DNA of 64,000 nt, from contig NZ_JAGEPF010000014.1 of the NCBI RefSeq assembly GCF_017573465.1, positions 240,375 through 304,374 on the forward strand, written 5' to 3'. The position numbers and the translations under genes are program-made. Below the pieces are notes generated by a model that saw nothing but the letters and a program-made list of their open reading frames with translations, was not told the origin of the DNA and did no database searches. Below, one piece after another: positions 40,854-49,537 of the stretch (the stretch's first letter is position 1; each line of letters opens with the position of its first letter). The stretch comes from Actinomadura violacea. Its GTDB lineage: Bacteria; Actinomycetota; Actinomycetes; Streptosporangiales; Streptosporangiaceae.

Positions 40854-41441
40854 TCAGTCGAGGCCGGCCTCCTCGAAGATCTTGTCGATGCCGTCCGGGT
40901 CCATCGGGTCCCGGGCGGCGGCGTCGGCGAACCGGGTCAGCAGCCGGGCGAACTCGGCGCGCTCGGCCTCCGTCCAGTCGGTCATCAGCCCGTGGTAGTA
41001 GGCGCGCCGGTACCGGTCGGCGACCTGCTTGACGCGCCGCCCGGCGTCGGTGAGCCCGAGGTTGGCGCGGCGCGCGTCGACGGGGGAGGGGCGCCGGGAC
41101 ACTAGGCCGGCGTCGATGGCGTGCCCGACCAGCCGGCTGGCGGTGGACGGGTCGATCTCCAGCCGGTCCGCGACGGCGCCGACGGTGATCTCGCAGCTCA
41201 CCTCGGCCTCGCCGGCACCGTCGCCGGCGGCTGCGCCGGGTTCGGCGGACGGCTCGTCGGTGAGCGCGGCGACGGCGTTCACCACCATCAGGTTCGAGAT
41301 CTGCAGCGGCCGCCCGCCGGGACTGCCGGGGGTCCGCGCGCGGATCCGCTTCATCATGTCGGGCTTGATCCAGACCCGGCGCAGGTGGAACAGCGCGGCG
41401 CCGATGGCGGCGAGGACGGGGTCGGGCCGGTCGCCGCTCAC
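40854..41441 (-). CDS. MarR family transcriptional regulator
   Basis: A 195-residue winged-helix regulator. The recognition part is VGAVADRLEIDPSTASRLVGHAIDAGLV, followed by the wing RRPSPVDARRANLGLTDAG and a dimerisation helix ending in EEAGLD. An Ala/Gly-rich insert near residue 80 (EPGAAAGDGAGEAE) is unusual. I prefer the GTG at 41441 (GAGGCG upstream); a TTG at 41504 would add 21 residues unlike the family. It could respond to small phenolic or antibiotic-like ligands, but no target gene is obvious. Confidence 0.85.
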   Translation of the reverse strand: MSGDRPDPVLAAIGAALFHLRRVWIKPDMMKRIRARTPGSPGGRPLQISNLMVVNAVAALTDEPSAEPGAAAGDGAGEAEVSCEITVGAVADRLEIDPSTASRLVGHAIDAGLVSRRPSPVDARRANLGLTDAGRRVKQVADRYRRAYYHGLMTDWTEAERAEFARLLTRFADAAARDPMDPDGIDKIFEEAGLD

Positions 41442-41824
41442 CGGGCGCCTCGGACCGTGGTCCAGCCTGCGGTCTCGTGGCGGGGCGTGTCCGTCGCCAT
41501 GCAAGGGTCTCCCGTTCGATTTCCCGGCACCGCGAGCAGCGCGCGGTGCGCGCCTCCAACTCTAACGGCTGTACGGTGCATATGTTCTTTATGCGTTCTT
41601 TATCCAGGTCGTTCGGGCCGATTCCGGGACTGCCGCGACCGATGTGCCCGGCGTGGGCGGCGGGACACGGGACAATGGAGAGCCGCAGGTGAACGGGGAT
41701 GTGGTGCACTGAACCACCGGCCCGCGTTCCGCTCGAACCGCCGGACGATGTCGGCCCGGACGCGTAGCATGGGCACCCGGCCGAACCCGGACGACCCGGG
41801 ATCAGTAACCACAGAGGGGACCTG
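41442..41824. other. Intergenic region with AT-rich control patch
   Basis: No gene is recognised in these 383 bases between the divergent MarR and DUF3263 genes. Around 41578-41612 there is an AT-rich patch with GTTCTTTAT and GTTCTTTAT-like copies 13 bases apart (TATGTTCTTTATGCGTTCTT), which could hold the promoter or operator of the MarR gene. Confidence 0.4.
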
Positions 41825-42238
41825 ATGCGAGCGGCGAACGCCCCCGGCGACGTCCCCGGCGACGTCCCCCCCGAGGACGGCGGCATGGACGACGGCTCAG
41901 CCCTGAAACGCGTGACCGACCCACCCACCGACCCCTCCGCGACCGGCGAGGACGGCATCGAGGACGCCGCCGCCTTCCCGGCCGCCGACCTGCTCTCCGA
42001 GCGCGACCGCCGGATCCTGTCCTTCGAGCGGCAGTGGTGGCGGTACGCCGGAGCCAAGGAGCAGGCGATCCGCGAGCACTTCGACATGTCGGCGACGCGG
42101 TACTACCAGCTCCTGAACATCCTCATCGACCGGCCCGAGGCGCTCGAGTGCGACCCGATGCTGGTCAAGCGCCTGCGCCGGATGCGGACGCAGCGGCAGC
42201 GGCAGCGCGCCGCGCGGCGGCTCGGCATCCGGCCCTGA
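41825..42238 (+). CDS. DUF3263 family protein
   Basis: A 137-residue protein. The first about 55 residues are acidic and Pro-rich. The C-terminal part is the DUF3263 domain (LLSERDRRILSFERQWWRYAG, KEQAIREHFDMSATRYYQLLN, then an Arg-rich end), a helix-turn-helix-like domain confined to actinobacteria. It is usually next to otsB-type genes, as here (otsB starts 20 bases later). The start may be ATG 41825 or ATG 41885. Confidence 0.87.
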   Translation: MRAANAPGDVPGDVPPEDGGMDDGSALKRVTDPPTDPSATGEDGIEDAAAFPAADLLSERDRRILSFERQWWRYAGAKEQAIREHFDMSATRYYQLLNILIDRPEALECDPMLVKRLRRMRTQRQRQRAARRLGIRP

Positions 42239-42258
42239 GTCGACCACCATAGGTCGGC

Positions 42259-43086
42259 GTGAACTCTCCCCGCTCTGTGACGGCCGTCGGCGCCGACGGC
42301 CTGGACGCGATCCGTACCGACCCGTCCCGGGCCGTGCTCGGCTTCGACTTCGACGGCACCCTCGCGCCGATCGTCGCCGATCCCGCCGCGGCCCGGGCCC
42401 ACCCGGGGGCCGCGCCGGCGCTGGCCCGGCTGGCCCCGCGGGTGGGCGTGCTCGCCATCATCACCGGCCGGCCCGCGCGCGTGGCCGTGGAGTACGGCGG
42501 CCTGCAGGACGTCGACGGGCTCGTCGTGCTCGGCCAGTACGGGCTGGAGCGCTGGGAGTCCGGCGCGCTCACCGAGCCCGACCCGCCGCCCGGCATCGCC
42601 GAGGCGCGCGCGAAGCTGCCCGGCGTGCTGGAGGCGGCGGGCGCGCCGGACGGGATCTTCGTCGAGGACAAGACGCACGCGCTCGTCGTGCACACCCGGC
42701 GCTGCGCGGAGCCGCAGGTCGCGCTCGACCGGCTGCGCAGCATCATCGCGGCGCTCGCCGAACGCACCGGGCTCGCCGTCGAGCCCGGCCGGTTCGTGCT
42801 TGAGCTGCGTCCACCGGGTGTGGACAAGGGGCGGGCGCTGCGCTCGCTCGCCGACGCGTTCGCGGACGAGCGCGGCGCGCCCCCGTCCGCCGTGCTGTTC
42901 GCCGGCGACGACCTCGGCGATCTGGCCGCGTTCGACGCGGTCGACGCGCTGCGCGCCGAGGGCGTGCCGGGCGTCGCGGTGTGCAGCGGCTCGAACGAGG
43001 TGACCGAGCTCGCCGAGCGCGCCGACCTGGTCGTGGACGGCCCGGACGGGATCGTCGAGCTGCTCGGGACGTTGCTCGACCGCTGA
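42259..43086 (+). CDS. otsB: Trehalose-6-phosphate phosphatase
   Basis: A 275-residue HAD-type phosphatase. Motif I is GFDFDGTLAPIV with the nucleophile Asp, motif II IITGRP, and motif IV AGDDLGDLAAFDAV. The segment VEDKTHALVVHTRR and the KG in GVDKGRALRSL mark trehalose-phosphatases. It makes trehalose from trehalose-6-phosphate. The synthase gene otsA lies 9 kb away at 51305-52738 on the other strand rather than beside it. GTG 42259 is 20 bases after the DUF3263 stop, so the two are probably co-transcribed. Confidence 0.93.
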   Translation: MNSPRSVTAVGADGLDAIRTDPSRAVLGFDFDGTLAPIVADPAAARAHPGAAPALARLAPRVGVLAIITGRPARVAVEYGGLQDVDGLVVLGQYGLERWESGALTEPDPPPGIAEARAKLPGVLEAAGAPDGIFVEDKTHALVVHTRRCAEPQVALDRLRSIIAALAERTGLAVEPGRFVLELRPPGVDKGRALRSLADAFADERGAPPSAVLFAGDDLGDLAAFDAVDALRAEGVPGVAVCSGSNEVTELAERADLVVDGPDGIVELLGTLLDR

Positions 43087-43246
43087 TTCCACGTCGGAGT
43101 GACAAGTGCCGTAACCAGATTTGTCGCATCTCGCGTGACTCTTGGGGCACCCGTAGACCAGACGTCCAATTGCGCCAAAATATGGTGGATTGCGGTATGT
43201 GTGGTTCATCGGGAGGCCACGCAGGGGACAGGGGAGGTTGGGGACG

Positions 43247-44614
43247 GTGGACACGGATCCGGGAATCCCGCGCCGTCCAGGCGACATCAGGAACACGCCG
43301 CCGCGCGGCTTCCCCTCCCCGGCGGCGACGCCGGCGCAGGGCACGCCGGTCCGGCCTGGCGGCGCTCCGGCGGGGGCCGGCGGCGCGCCCGTCCCGCACG
43401 GCGCTCCGGTGCGTCCGATCGTGCACCCGCCGGCGCCCGGCGGACCGTACCCCGGGCGCCCGCACGCCGGGCAGCCGTACACCGGCCAGGCCCCAGCGCC
43501 CGCGGCGCAGCCGCCGAGCGCACAGGCGCCGGCCGGTCAGATTCCAAGCGGTCAGCTGCCCGCCGCACAGGCGCCGGCCGGTCAGATGCCGTCCGGTCAG
43601 CCACCGTCCGGTCAGGTGCCGGGCGGTCGTGCGGCCGGAGGCGGGACGCCGTCGGGGCCGTGGGGGCCGGTGCCCGCGCCGTCGCCGCAGCCCGCGGCGC
43701 CCGGCCCGGAACGGCGGCAGACGGGTCCACAGCAGCCGGTCCCGCAGGGCGACATGGCCTGGTCCGGCGTGCCGGCGGCGCAGGACGACTACGCGGCGCG
43801 GGACGTCCCGAGGCGCGGCGAGACGGGCGAGGACCCGTCCGCCGGGCCGATGGGCACCCGGGAGACCAGCGGCGTCCAGGTGCGGCTCGGGTCGCGCGCC
43901 CTGGAGCGGCAGGAGCGGCGGCGGGAGCGCGAGCGCAAGCGCGGCGGCATCATCGCCGGCGGCGTGCTGGTCCTGGCGGGGCTGGTCACGGCGGGGGTCG
44001 TGCTGATGCCGCGCGGCGGCGACGACGACAAGGGCGGCGGCGACGGCGCGCCGGCGCCCGCCACGGCGGTGCAGCGGCCGACGGGCCAGGCGCGGATGCC
44101 GCACACCGGGACGCCCATCGAGGTGGGCACCGCGGACGGGTCGAAGTACCGGCTCGCGGCGGTCGGCGGCGGCGTCAGCGACGACGGCGTGGTGACGACC
44201 TTCCAGTCCTCGCCGCCGACCGGGACGTCGTTCGCCTACATCGAGTACGTGCTGACGAACCCGACCGACCACAAGGTGCTGCTGGACTTCCCGGGCGACG
44301 TCTTCCTCAAGCGCGCCCTCGTCACGAAGGCGGCGCAGGGGCGGTGCATGCCGCAGGCGGGCGTCCCGGAGGACATGTGCACGCCGCCGACGCAGAGCCA
44401 GGTCGTGCGGCGGCTCGCGGGCGGCGACCTCGTCCCGGGCGACGGCGGCGACAAGTACCTGTCCCCGGGGGCGTCCTACCTGGTCCGCGCGACGGTGGAC
44501 GTGCCGGTCGCGCGGCGGCTGACGAAGGCGGACATGGGCCTGTACGTGTGGAAGCAGCTGTACATGGCCGACCAGCTCGCCAAGCAGGTGCCGTTCCCGA
44601 GCGGCGGCAAGTAG
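43247..44614 (+). CDS. Pro-rich single-pass membrane protein with extracellular domain
   Basis: A 455-residue protein. Residues 1-210 are Pro/Gly/Ala/Gln-rich with repeats of the type AQAPAGQMPSGQ and are probably disordered in the cytoplasm. A basic stretch (ALERQERRRERERKRGG) precedes one membrane helix (about 233-252). The outer domain (about 285-450) has two cysteines in GRCMPQAG and EDMCTPP, and a beta-rich core (YIEYVLTNPTDHKVLLDFPGD). I do not recognise the family. GTG 43247 follows GGGGAGG; a longer reading from 43190 is unlikely. A terminator follows. Confidence 0.7.
   Translation: MDTDPGIPRRPGDIRNTPPRGFPSPAATPAQGTPVRPGGAPAGAGGAPVPHGAPVRPIVHPPAPGGPYPGRPHAGQPYTGQAPAPAAQPPSAQAPAGQIPSGQLPAAQAPAGQMPSGQPPSGQVPGGRAAGGGTPSGPWGPVPAPSPQPAAPGPERRQTGPQQPVPQGDMAWSGVPAAQDDYAARDVPRRGETGEDPSAGPMGTRETSGVQVRLGSRALERQERRRERERKRGGIIAGGVLVLAGLVTAGVVLMPRGGDDDKGGGDGAPAPATAVQRPTGQARMPHTGTPIEVGTADGSKYRLAAVGGGVSDDGVVTTFQSSPPTGTSFAYIEYVLTNPTDHKVLLDFPGDVFLKRALVTKAAQGRCMPQAGVPEDMCTPPTQSQVVRRLAGGDLVPGDGGDKYLSPGASYLVRATVDVPVARRLTKADMGLYVWKQLYMADQLAKQVPFPSGGK
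43515..43620 (+). repeat. In-gene repeats encoding AQAPAGQxPSGQ
   Basis: A unit of about 48 bases (CACAGGCGCCGGCCGGTCAG and following bases) occurs twice. A shorter CCGTCCGGTCAG unit occurs three times. All are in frame within the Pro-rich membrane protein. Confidence 0.55.
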
Positions 44615-44635
44615 CCGGACACCGCGGACGTGCGA

Positions 44636-44674
44636 ACGCCGTGACCGCCCGGACTAGCGGGACGGTCACGGCGT
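44636..44674 (+). terminator. Hairpin terminator
   Basis: A 12-bp stem (44636-44647 with 44663-44674) plus an inner 4-bp stem (CCCG/CGGG) lies 21 bases after the stop codon of the Pro-rich membrane protein. Confidence 0.75.
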
Positions 44675-44750
44675 CGCCGGCCGATGGCCTGCCTGGGGGC
44701 GCGCGGCCGAGGGGTTAGAGCACCCTCGGGCACGGACCCTCGCGGGGCGG

Positions 44751-45407
44751 CTACTCGGCCTCGGGGTCATCGGCGAGGATCCCGTAGATGCGGCGTCGGG
44801 CGTCATTGATGACGTCCAGCGCGCGCGCCTTCTGGGCATCGCTGCCGACGGCCATGACCTGCTTCATGGCGCCGAGGAGCTGGCCGAACGCCTCGCGCTC
44901 GCGCAGGACGTTCGCGCCGGCGGCCTCGGTGACCTCGTCCCACGGGGCGGTGGTCTGCGCCTCGGCCTGCTCGCGGCCGGTGTCGGTGAGGGAGAACAGC
45001 CGCTTGCCGCCCTCCTCCCGGCTCGTGACCAGGCCCTCGTCCTCGAGCATCTGCAGGGTCGGGTAGACCGAGCCGGGGCTCGGCCGCCAGACGCCGCCGG
45101 TGCGCTCGTCGAGTTCCTGGATCATCTCGTAGCCGTGCATCGCCCGCTCGTTGAGCAGGGCGAGCAGTGCGGCCCGCACGTTGCCGCGGCGGGTGCGCCG
45201 GCCGCGGCCGCGCCCGTGGTGTCCCGGGCCGAAGCCGGGGCCGCCAGGGCCGAATCCAGGGCCGCCGGGCCCCCACGGGCCGAACGGGTCGCCGCGCCGC
45301 GCGCGTCCTTCGGGTCCGCCCGGGCCGCCGAAGCCGCCCGCCTCGCCGAAGCCTCCAGGGCCGCCGAAGCCGCCGGGACCGCGCCTTCTCATCGTGTGTT
45401 CACGCAT
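44751..45407 (-). CDS. PadR family transcriptional regulator with Gly-rich leader
   Basis: A 218-residue PadR-type repressor. Residues about 5-65 are a Gly/Pro/Phe-rich leader (GGFGGPGG repeats) ending in an Arg-rich patch. The winged helix follows: NVRAALLALLNERAMHGYEMIQEL, PSPGSVYPTLQMLEDEGLVTSR and GGKRLFSLTDTGREQ, then a C-terminal dimerisation helix (FGQLLGAMKQVM). ATG 45407 follows TAAGGAGA. An AT-rich palindrome lies about 60 bases upstream. The leader is common in actinomycete PadR proteins. No target gene is apparent. Confidence 0.9.
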   Translation of the reverse strand: MREHTMRRRGPGGFGGPGGFGEAGGFGGPGGPEGRARRGDPFGPWGPGGPGFGPGGPGFGPGHHGRGRGRRTRRGNVRAALLALLNERAMHGYEMIQELDERTGGVWRPSPGSVYPTLQMLEDEGLVTSREEGGKRLFSLTDTGREQAEAQTTAPWDEVTEAAGANVLREREAFGQLLGAMKQVMAVGSDAQKARALDVINDARRRIYGILADDPEAE

Positions 45408-45464
45408 CGCAGTCTCCTTAGTGTCGGTCCGACCACACGGTCGTGATCGGTTGCGATGCATTAA

Positions 45465-45474
45465 CGATATATCG
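45465..45474 (-). promoter_or_regulatory. Possible PadR operator/promoter patch
   Basis: The palindrome CGATATATCG lies within an AT-rich patch flanked by two copies of GCGATGCA (45453-45460 and 45484-45491), about 58 bases upstream of the PadR start. It could be the -10 region and autoregulatory site. Confidence 0.4.
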
Positions 45475-45514
45475 GAAACGCTCGCGATGCAACACTCGGA
45501 TTCCGGAGCGCGCC

Positions 45515-46471
45515 TCAGCGCAGGCGGGGCAGGAGCTCCGCGACCCTGTCGAGCTGCTCGTTGATCTCCTTGAGGCCCGTCGCGCCGAGCCGCAGGACGA
45601 GGTGCCGGGCGCCCGCAGCCGTGTACGCCGCCAGCCGCGCGGCGACCTCCTCGGCACCGCCCGCCGCCACCGCCTGGATCTTCCGGACCTCGTCCAGCGG
45701 CAGCCCGTAGTTGGAGACGGCGAACCGCTCCAGCGTCCGGCGGCACGCGCCGGGATCGTCCTCGATGAGGACGGACGCGAAGAGGGCCGGGGTCACGGCG
45801 GCGGCAGCCCGCCCGCGCTCCTCTGCGGCGCGCTGAACGTCCGCCAGAGCGGTCTTGTAGTCGGCGGGGTCGGGCGGATAGGGGAGCCACCCGTCGTACA
45901 TGCGTCCCGTGCGGGACAGCGCGGTCGGTGTTATGCCGGCCAGCCAGATTGGCGGGCCGTCCTTGCGGAACGGCGCCGTCATGGTGGGCAGGTCGTCGAA
46001 GTGGAGCAGCTCGCCATGGAAAGCCTTGTTCTCCGGCTCGTGCCATAGCTGCCGCCACAGCGCGACGGTCTCGTCCAACCGCGCGAACCGCTTCTCCCAC
46101 GGAACCTGGGACGCGGCGTACATCGGCTTGCCGAAACGGCCCGGAAAGCCCGCACCGACCGTCACCGTAAGGCGCCCTCGTGCGAGCAGGTCGATCGACG
46201 CGAGTGTCTGCGCCGCCTGTACGGGACGCCGTAGGACGGCCATCAGCGCAGCCGTCCCCAACGTCACGCGCTCGGTCACCGACGCGGCGGCGGCCAGCAT
46301 CGTCAGCGCCTCTATGCGCGACTCGGTGATGCCGTCGTTGACCCACAGGGAGTCGAAGCCGAGACGCTCAGCGCGCGCAGCGAAACCGATGAGGTCGCGC
46401 GGATCCGACCCGTCCCACTGGGCCTTGCCTATCGGGAGCAGGACGCCGATACGGATGTCGTCGTTGTTCAT
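45515..46471 (-). CDS. LLM-class flavin-dependent oxidoreductase
   Basis: A 318-residue TIM-barrel enzyme of the luciferase-like group: RAERLGFDSLWVNDG, VTLGTAALMAVLRRPVQ, LARGRLTVTVGAGFPG and PPIWLAGITPTALSRTGRMYDGWLPYP. It is a paralogue of the gene at 33600, and the common core suggests the same cofactor class (FMN or F420). I chose ATG 46471; the TTG at 46507 overlaps the operator palindrome. It is divergent from the MmyB-type regulator, which probably controls it, a frequent pairing in actinomycetes. Confidence 0.87.
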   Translation of the reverse strand: MNNDDIRIGVLLPIGKAQWDGSDPRDLIGFAARAERLGFDSLWVNDGITESRIEALTMLAAAASVTERVTLGTAALMAVLRRPVQAAQTLASIDLLARGRLTVTVGAGFPGRFGKPMYAASQVPWEKRFARLDETVALWRQLWHEPENKAFHGELLHFDDLPTMTAPFRKDGPPIWLAGITPTALSRTGRMYDGWLPYPPDPADYKTALADVQRAAEERGRAAAAVTPALFASVLIEDDPGACRRTLERFAVSNYGLPLDEVRKIQAVAAGGAEEVAARLAAYTAAGARHLVLRLGATGLKEINEQLDRVAELLPRLR

Positions 46472-46506
46472 GGGCCGCATCCTGCGAAGCCCTCCGCGCG
46501 TCGGCA

Positions 46507-46522
46507 ATTCCCTGCGGGGAAT
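46507..46522. promoter_or_regulatory. Operator between LLM gene and MmyB-type regulator
   Basis: A perfect inverted repeat ATTCCC-N4-GGGAAT sits in the 87-base gap between two divergent genes, in the right place to control both. Confidence 0.55.
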
Positions 46523-46558
46523 GGCAGAGACACCGACGGCGCGGCTACAACTGCTCCT

Positions 46559-47350
46559 GTGAGCTTCCCTCAGGCGCTACGCGAGCGCCGCCGCCACCGC
46601 CGTCTCAGCCAGCTCGAACTAGCCGTGCGCGCCGGGACGACGCAGCGCCACCTCAGCTTCCTGGAGAGCGGCCGTTCCGAACCGGGACGGGGGATGGTCG
46701 TCCGGCTGGCGGAATCGCTCGAACTCCCGCTGCGCGAGCGCAACGACCTGCTCACCGCCGCCGGCTACGCGCCCGTCTACCCGCGGACGTCCCTGGACGA
46801 CCCCGCGCTCGCCCCCGTCCGGACCGCGATCGAGCACGTCCTGGCCGCGCACATGCCGTACCCGGCGCTCGTCGTCGACCGGCACGGCGACCTCGTCACC
46901 GCGAACGCCGCGTTCGGCGTCCTCACCGAGGGCATGGCGCCCGAACTGCTCGAACCGCCCGTCAACGCGTACCGGATCGCCCTGCACCCGGACGGCCTCG
47001 CGCCGCGCGTCGCCAACTTCGCGGACTGGGCCCGGCACGTCCTGGACGGCCTGCGCAACGCCTACGACCGCGACCCCGACGACCGCCTCGCCGCCCTCCA
47101 CGACGAACTGACCGGCTACGTCGGCCCGCGCACCGGCCCGGGCGGCGCGCTCGGCTTCGCCGTCCCGCTGGAACTGCGGACCCCGGACGGCGACCTGCGG
47201 CTCATGACGACGATGACCACGTTCGCGACCGCCACCGACGTCACCGTCGCCGAACTGCGGCTGGAGGCGTTCCTGCCGGTGGACGAGGCGAGCGCCGCGC
47301 TCCTCGCGGAACGCGCCGCCCGCCCGCCCGCCGGGGTCAGGGGCCCGTGA
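46559..47350 (+). CDS. XRE-family regulator with MmyB-like ligand domain
   Basis: A 263-residue regulator. Residues about 5-60 are an XRE helix-turn-helix (RRHRRLSQLELAVRAGTTQRH, ending in LSFLESGRSEPGRGMV). The rest is the MmyB-like PAS-type domain (YPALVVDRHGDLVTANAAFG, and FATATDVTVAELRLEAFLPVD), which in solved relatives binds a fatty acid. GTG 46559 gives the usual start SFPQALRERR. It is divergent from an LLM oxidoreductase gene with a dyad between. Its 3' end overlaps the convergent kinase gene by 14 bases. Confidence 0.9.
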   Translation: MSFPQALRERRRHRRLSQLELAVRAGTTQRHLSFLESGRSEPGRGMVVRLAESLELPLRERNDLLTAAGYAPVYPRTSLDDPALAPVRTAIEHVLAAHMPYPALVVDRHGDLVTANAAFGVLTEGMAPELLEPPVNAYRIALHPDGLAPRVANFADWARHVLDGLRNAYDRDPDDRLAALHDELTGYVGPRTGPGGALGFAVPLELRTPDGDLRLMTTMTTFATATDVTVAELRLEAFLPVDEASAALLAERAARPPAGVRGP

Positions 47351-49481
47351 CCTTCAGGTTGTCGAGGATGTCCTTGGTCGCGTTCCGGTTGTCGGTCTCC
47401 TTGACCCGGATCCACAGCCCGAACTTGCCCGACTTGTCCTTGAGCCCGACCTCGGTGACCGTCGGCGTCCCGCTCTTGCAGCCGGTGAACCGCGTGATCG
47501 TGCCGGTCAGCGACCCGTCGGGGCTGGTGTAGTTCTCCGGCGCGCCCTTGGTGCACTGCGGGTGCACGGCCGCGCTCGGCGGCGGCAGGTGGCCCGGCGC
47601 GACGTCGGTGGTCTCGCCGATGAACACGCCCGGCCCGGCGCCGTTCCCGAGGAACTGCTGCTGGTTCGGCGTCGCGCGCAGCACCGGGCGCGGCCCGGCG
47701 TCGCTCAGGTGCACGGTCGTCGGCACCCAGGTCTGCTCCTGCTGCTTCGGCCAGGCCTTCGGCACCGCCGTCTTGATCTTGCCGGACGTGTCGGCGACCG
47801 CGACGAAGTCCTTCGGGACCTTCGGCGTCTTGTCCGCCTTCTTCTTGCCGCCCCCGCCGCCGGAGAGCATGCCGAGCGCCAGCCCGACGACCAGCGCGAG
47901 CACCAGCACCACCGCGGTGATGATCAGCGGCGTGACGAACTTGCGGGGCGCTCCGCCGCCGCCAGGGCCGGCGGGGCCGCCCGGACGGGGCCCGCCTCCG
48001 CCGGCGCCCTTGAGCTTGCCGAGCAGGCCGCCCGACTTGCCCTGCTTCTGCCCCTGGCCCGCGCCGGGACCCGGGCCCGGGCCCGGGCCCGGCGGCTGGA
48101 AGCCGGTGGGCGGCGGACCGAACTGCTGCCCCGGCCCCGGCCCCATCGGCGCGCCGTGCTGCGGCGCGCCTTGTTGCGGGAGGCCCTGCGGGGGCGGCGA
48201 CTGCGTCGGGAACACGGCCGTCTTGTTGTCGCCCCCGTCCTGCGGCTGCGGCACCGGCGGGGGGAGCGGCGGGTACGAGGCCCCGCCGAACGACCGCGTC
48301 CGGTCCTCGTCGGGCGAGGTCGGCGCCTCGGGCCGCCCGCGGGGGTCGCTGCGCCCGGCCGGCTCGTCCAGCATCGTCCGATCGCCGCCGGGGGCCGCAC
48401 CGGCGCCCGCCGGCAGGTGCATCTCCGACGTGCGGTCGTCGTCCTGCGGCCGGTCGAGCTGCGTCCGCATCTCCGGCGGCACGTTCGCCGGCGGGGGCGG
48501 CCCCTGGCCCTGGCCCGCGGCCATGGTCTGGCCGGGCCCGGGCCCGGGCGGCTGGGCCGGCGCGGGCGGACGGTCCTGCTGCGACCCGTCGTGGTAGAAG
48601 TCCTGGAGGGTCGCGTCCGGCTCGATCTTCGGCGCCGGCGGCACCGCACCCGCGGCGGCCGGGCCGGGTGCGGCGGGACCCGGCGCGGGCGTCGGCCGCA
48701 GCGTCGACAGCGCCTCGGCGAACGCCTCCGCCGTCGGCCACCGCTTCTCCCGCTCGGTCTCCAGCGCCCGCAGCACGACCTGGTCGAACGCCGGCGGCAG
48801 TCCGTCGCGCAGCTCGCTCGGCGGCGACTTCACCGGCGCCGGCCCCGGGGCCCGTCCGGTCAGCATGTGGTAGGTCAGCGCGCCCAGGCCGTACACGTCG
48901 GCCCGCACGTCCAGCCCGCCGCCGAACCGCGCCTGCTCCGGCGACATGTACCCGGGGGTGCCGACCGGCAGCGTGAAGGCCCCGGACGCGTGCGCCAGCG
49001 CCTTCGCGAGCCCGAGGTCGGCGATCAGCAGCTTCTCGCCGCCGTCCGGCGTCGACTGGAAGAGCACGTTCGACGGCTTCAGGTCGCGGTGGATCACGCC
49101 CAGCGTGTTGATCACCTCGACGCCGTACGCGATCTCCTCGGCCATCGCAACGGCCTCGCTGACCGGAAGTGGCCGTTCGCGCATCCGATCCGCGAGCGTT
49201 CCGCGGTCGGCGTACGACATGACGAAGTAGGGTCGTCCGTCTGGAAGCTCCCCGATGTCGTGCACCCGCACCAGGCGCTCGGAGTCGGCGCGGCGCAGGA
49301 TCCGCGCCTCCTCGAGGAAGCGATTGCGCACGTCGAGGTCGTCCAGGAGGCTCCCGGACAGCACTTTTATGGCGACCTGTGAGGCCAGCGCGTCGTCGTG
49401 CCCCAGCCACACGGAGGCGAACGCCCCGGAACCCAGGACGCGATCGATTCGGTAACGGCCGACAGTAGGTGGGAAGGACAC
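47337..49481 (-). CDS. Membrane Ser/Thr protein kinase (PknB-like)
   Basis: A 714-residue eukaryotic-type kinase. Residues about 8-270 are the catalytic domain: Gly loop VLGSGAFASVWLG, Lys in VAIKVLSG, catalytic loop VIHRDLKPSNVLF, DLG in place of DFG (IADLGLAK), and GTPGYMSPEQARFG. A long Pro/Gly/Gln-rich linker leads to one membrane helix (about 525-550) and an extracellular domain of about 165 residues with two cysteines. No PASTA repeats are present, so the ligand is not peptidoglycan by that route. I chose the GTG at 49481; longer readings run into the divergent sigma gene. Confidence 0.9.
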   Translation of the reverse strand: MSFPPTVGRYRIDRVLGSGAFASVWLGHDDALASQVAIKVLSGSLLDDLDVRNRFLEEARILRRADSERLVRVHDIGELPDGRPYFVMSYADRGTLADRMRERPLPVSEAVAMAEEIAYGVEVINTLGVIHRDLKPSNVLFQSTPDGGEKLLIADLGLAKALAHASGAFTLPVGTPGYMSPEQARFGGGLDVRADVYGLGALTYHMLTGRAPGPAPVKSPPSELRDGLPPAFDQVVLRALETEREKRWPTAEAFAEALSTLRPTPAPGPAAPGPAAAGAVPPAPKIEPDATLQDFYHDGSQQDRPPAPAQPPGPGPGQTMAAGQGQGPPPPANVPPEMRTQLDRPQDDDRTSEMHLPAGAGAAPGGDRTMLDEPAGRSDPRGRPEAPTSPDEDRTRSFGGASYPPLPPPVPQPQDGGDNKTAVFPTQSPPPQGLPQQGAPQHGAPMGPGPGQQFGPPPTGFQPPGPGPGPGPGAGQGQKQGKSGGLLGKLKGAGGGGPRPGGPAGPGGGGAPRKFVTPLIITAVVLVLALVVGLALGMLSGGGGGKKKADKTPKVPKDFVAVADTSGKIKTAVPKAWPKQQEQTWVPTTVHLSDAGPRPVLRATPNQQQFLGNGAGPGVFIGETTDVAPGHLPPPSAAVHPQCTKGAPENYTSPDGSLTGTITRFTGCKSGTPTVTEVGLKDKSGKFGLWIRVKETDNRNATKDILDNLKVTGP

Positions 49482-49537
49482 TCCCGTATCATGCCCAACA
49501 AACGGGGTGAGTGTGCGAACGAGCATTAAGGCACGGC

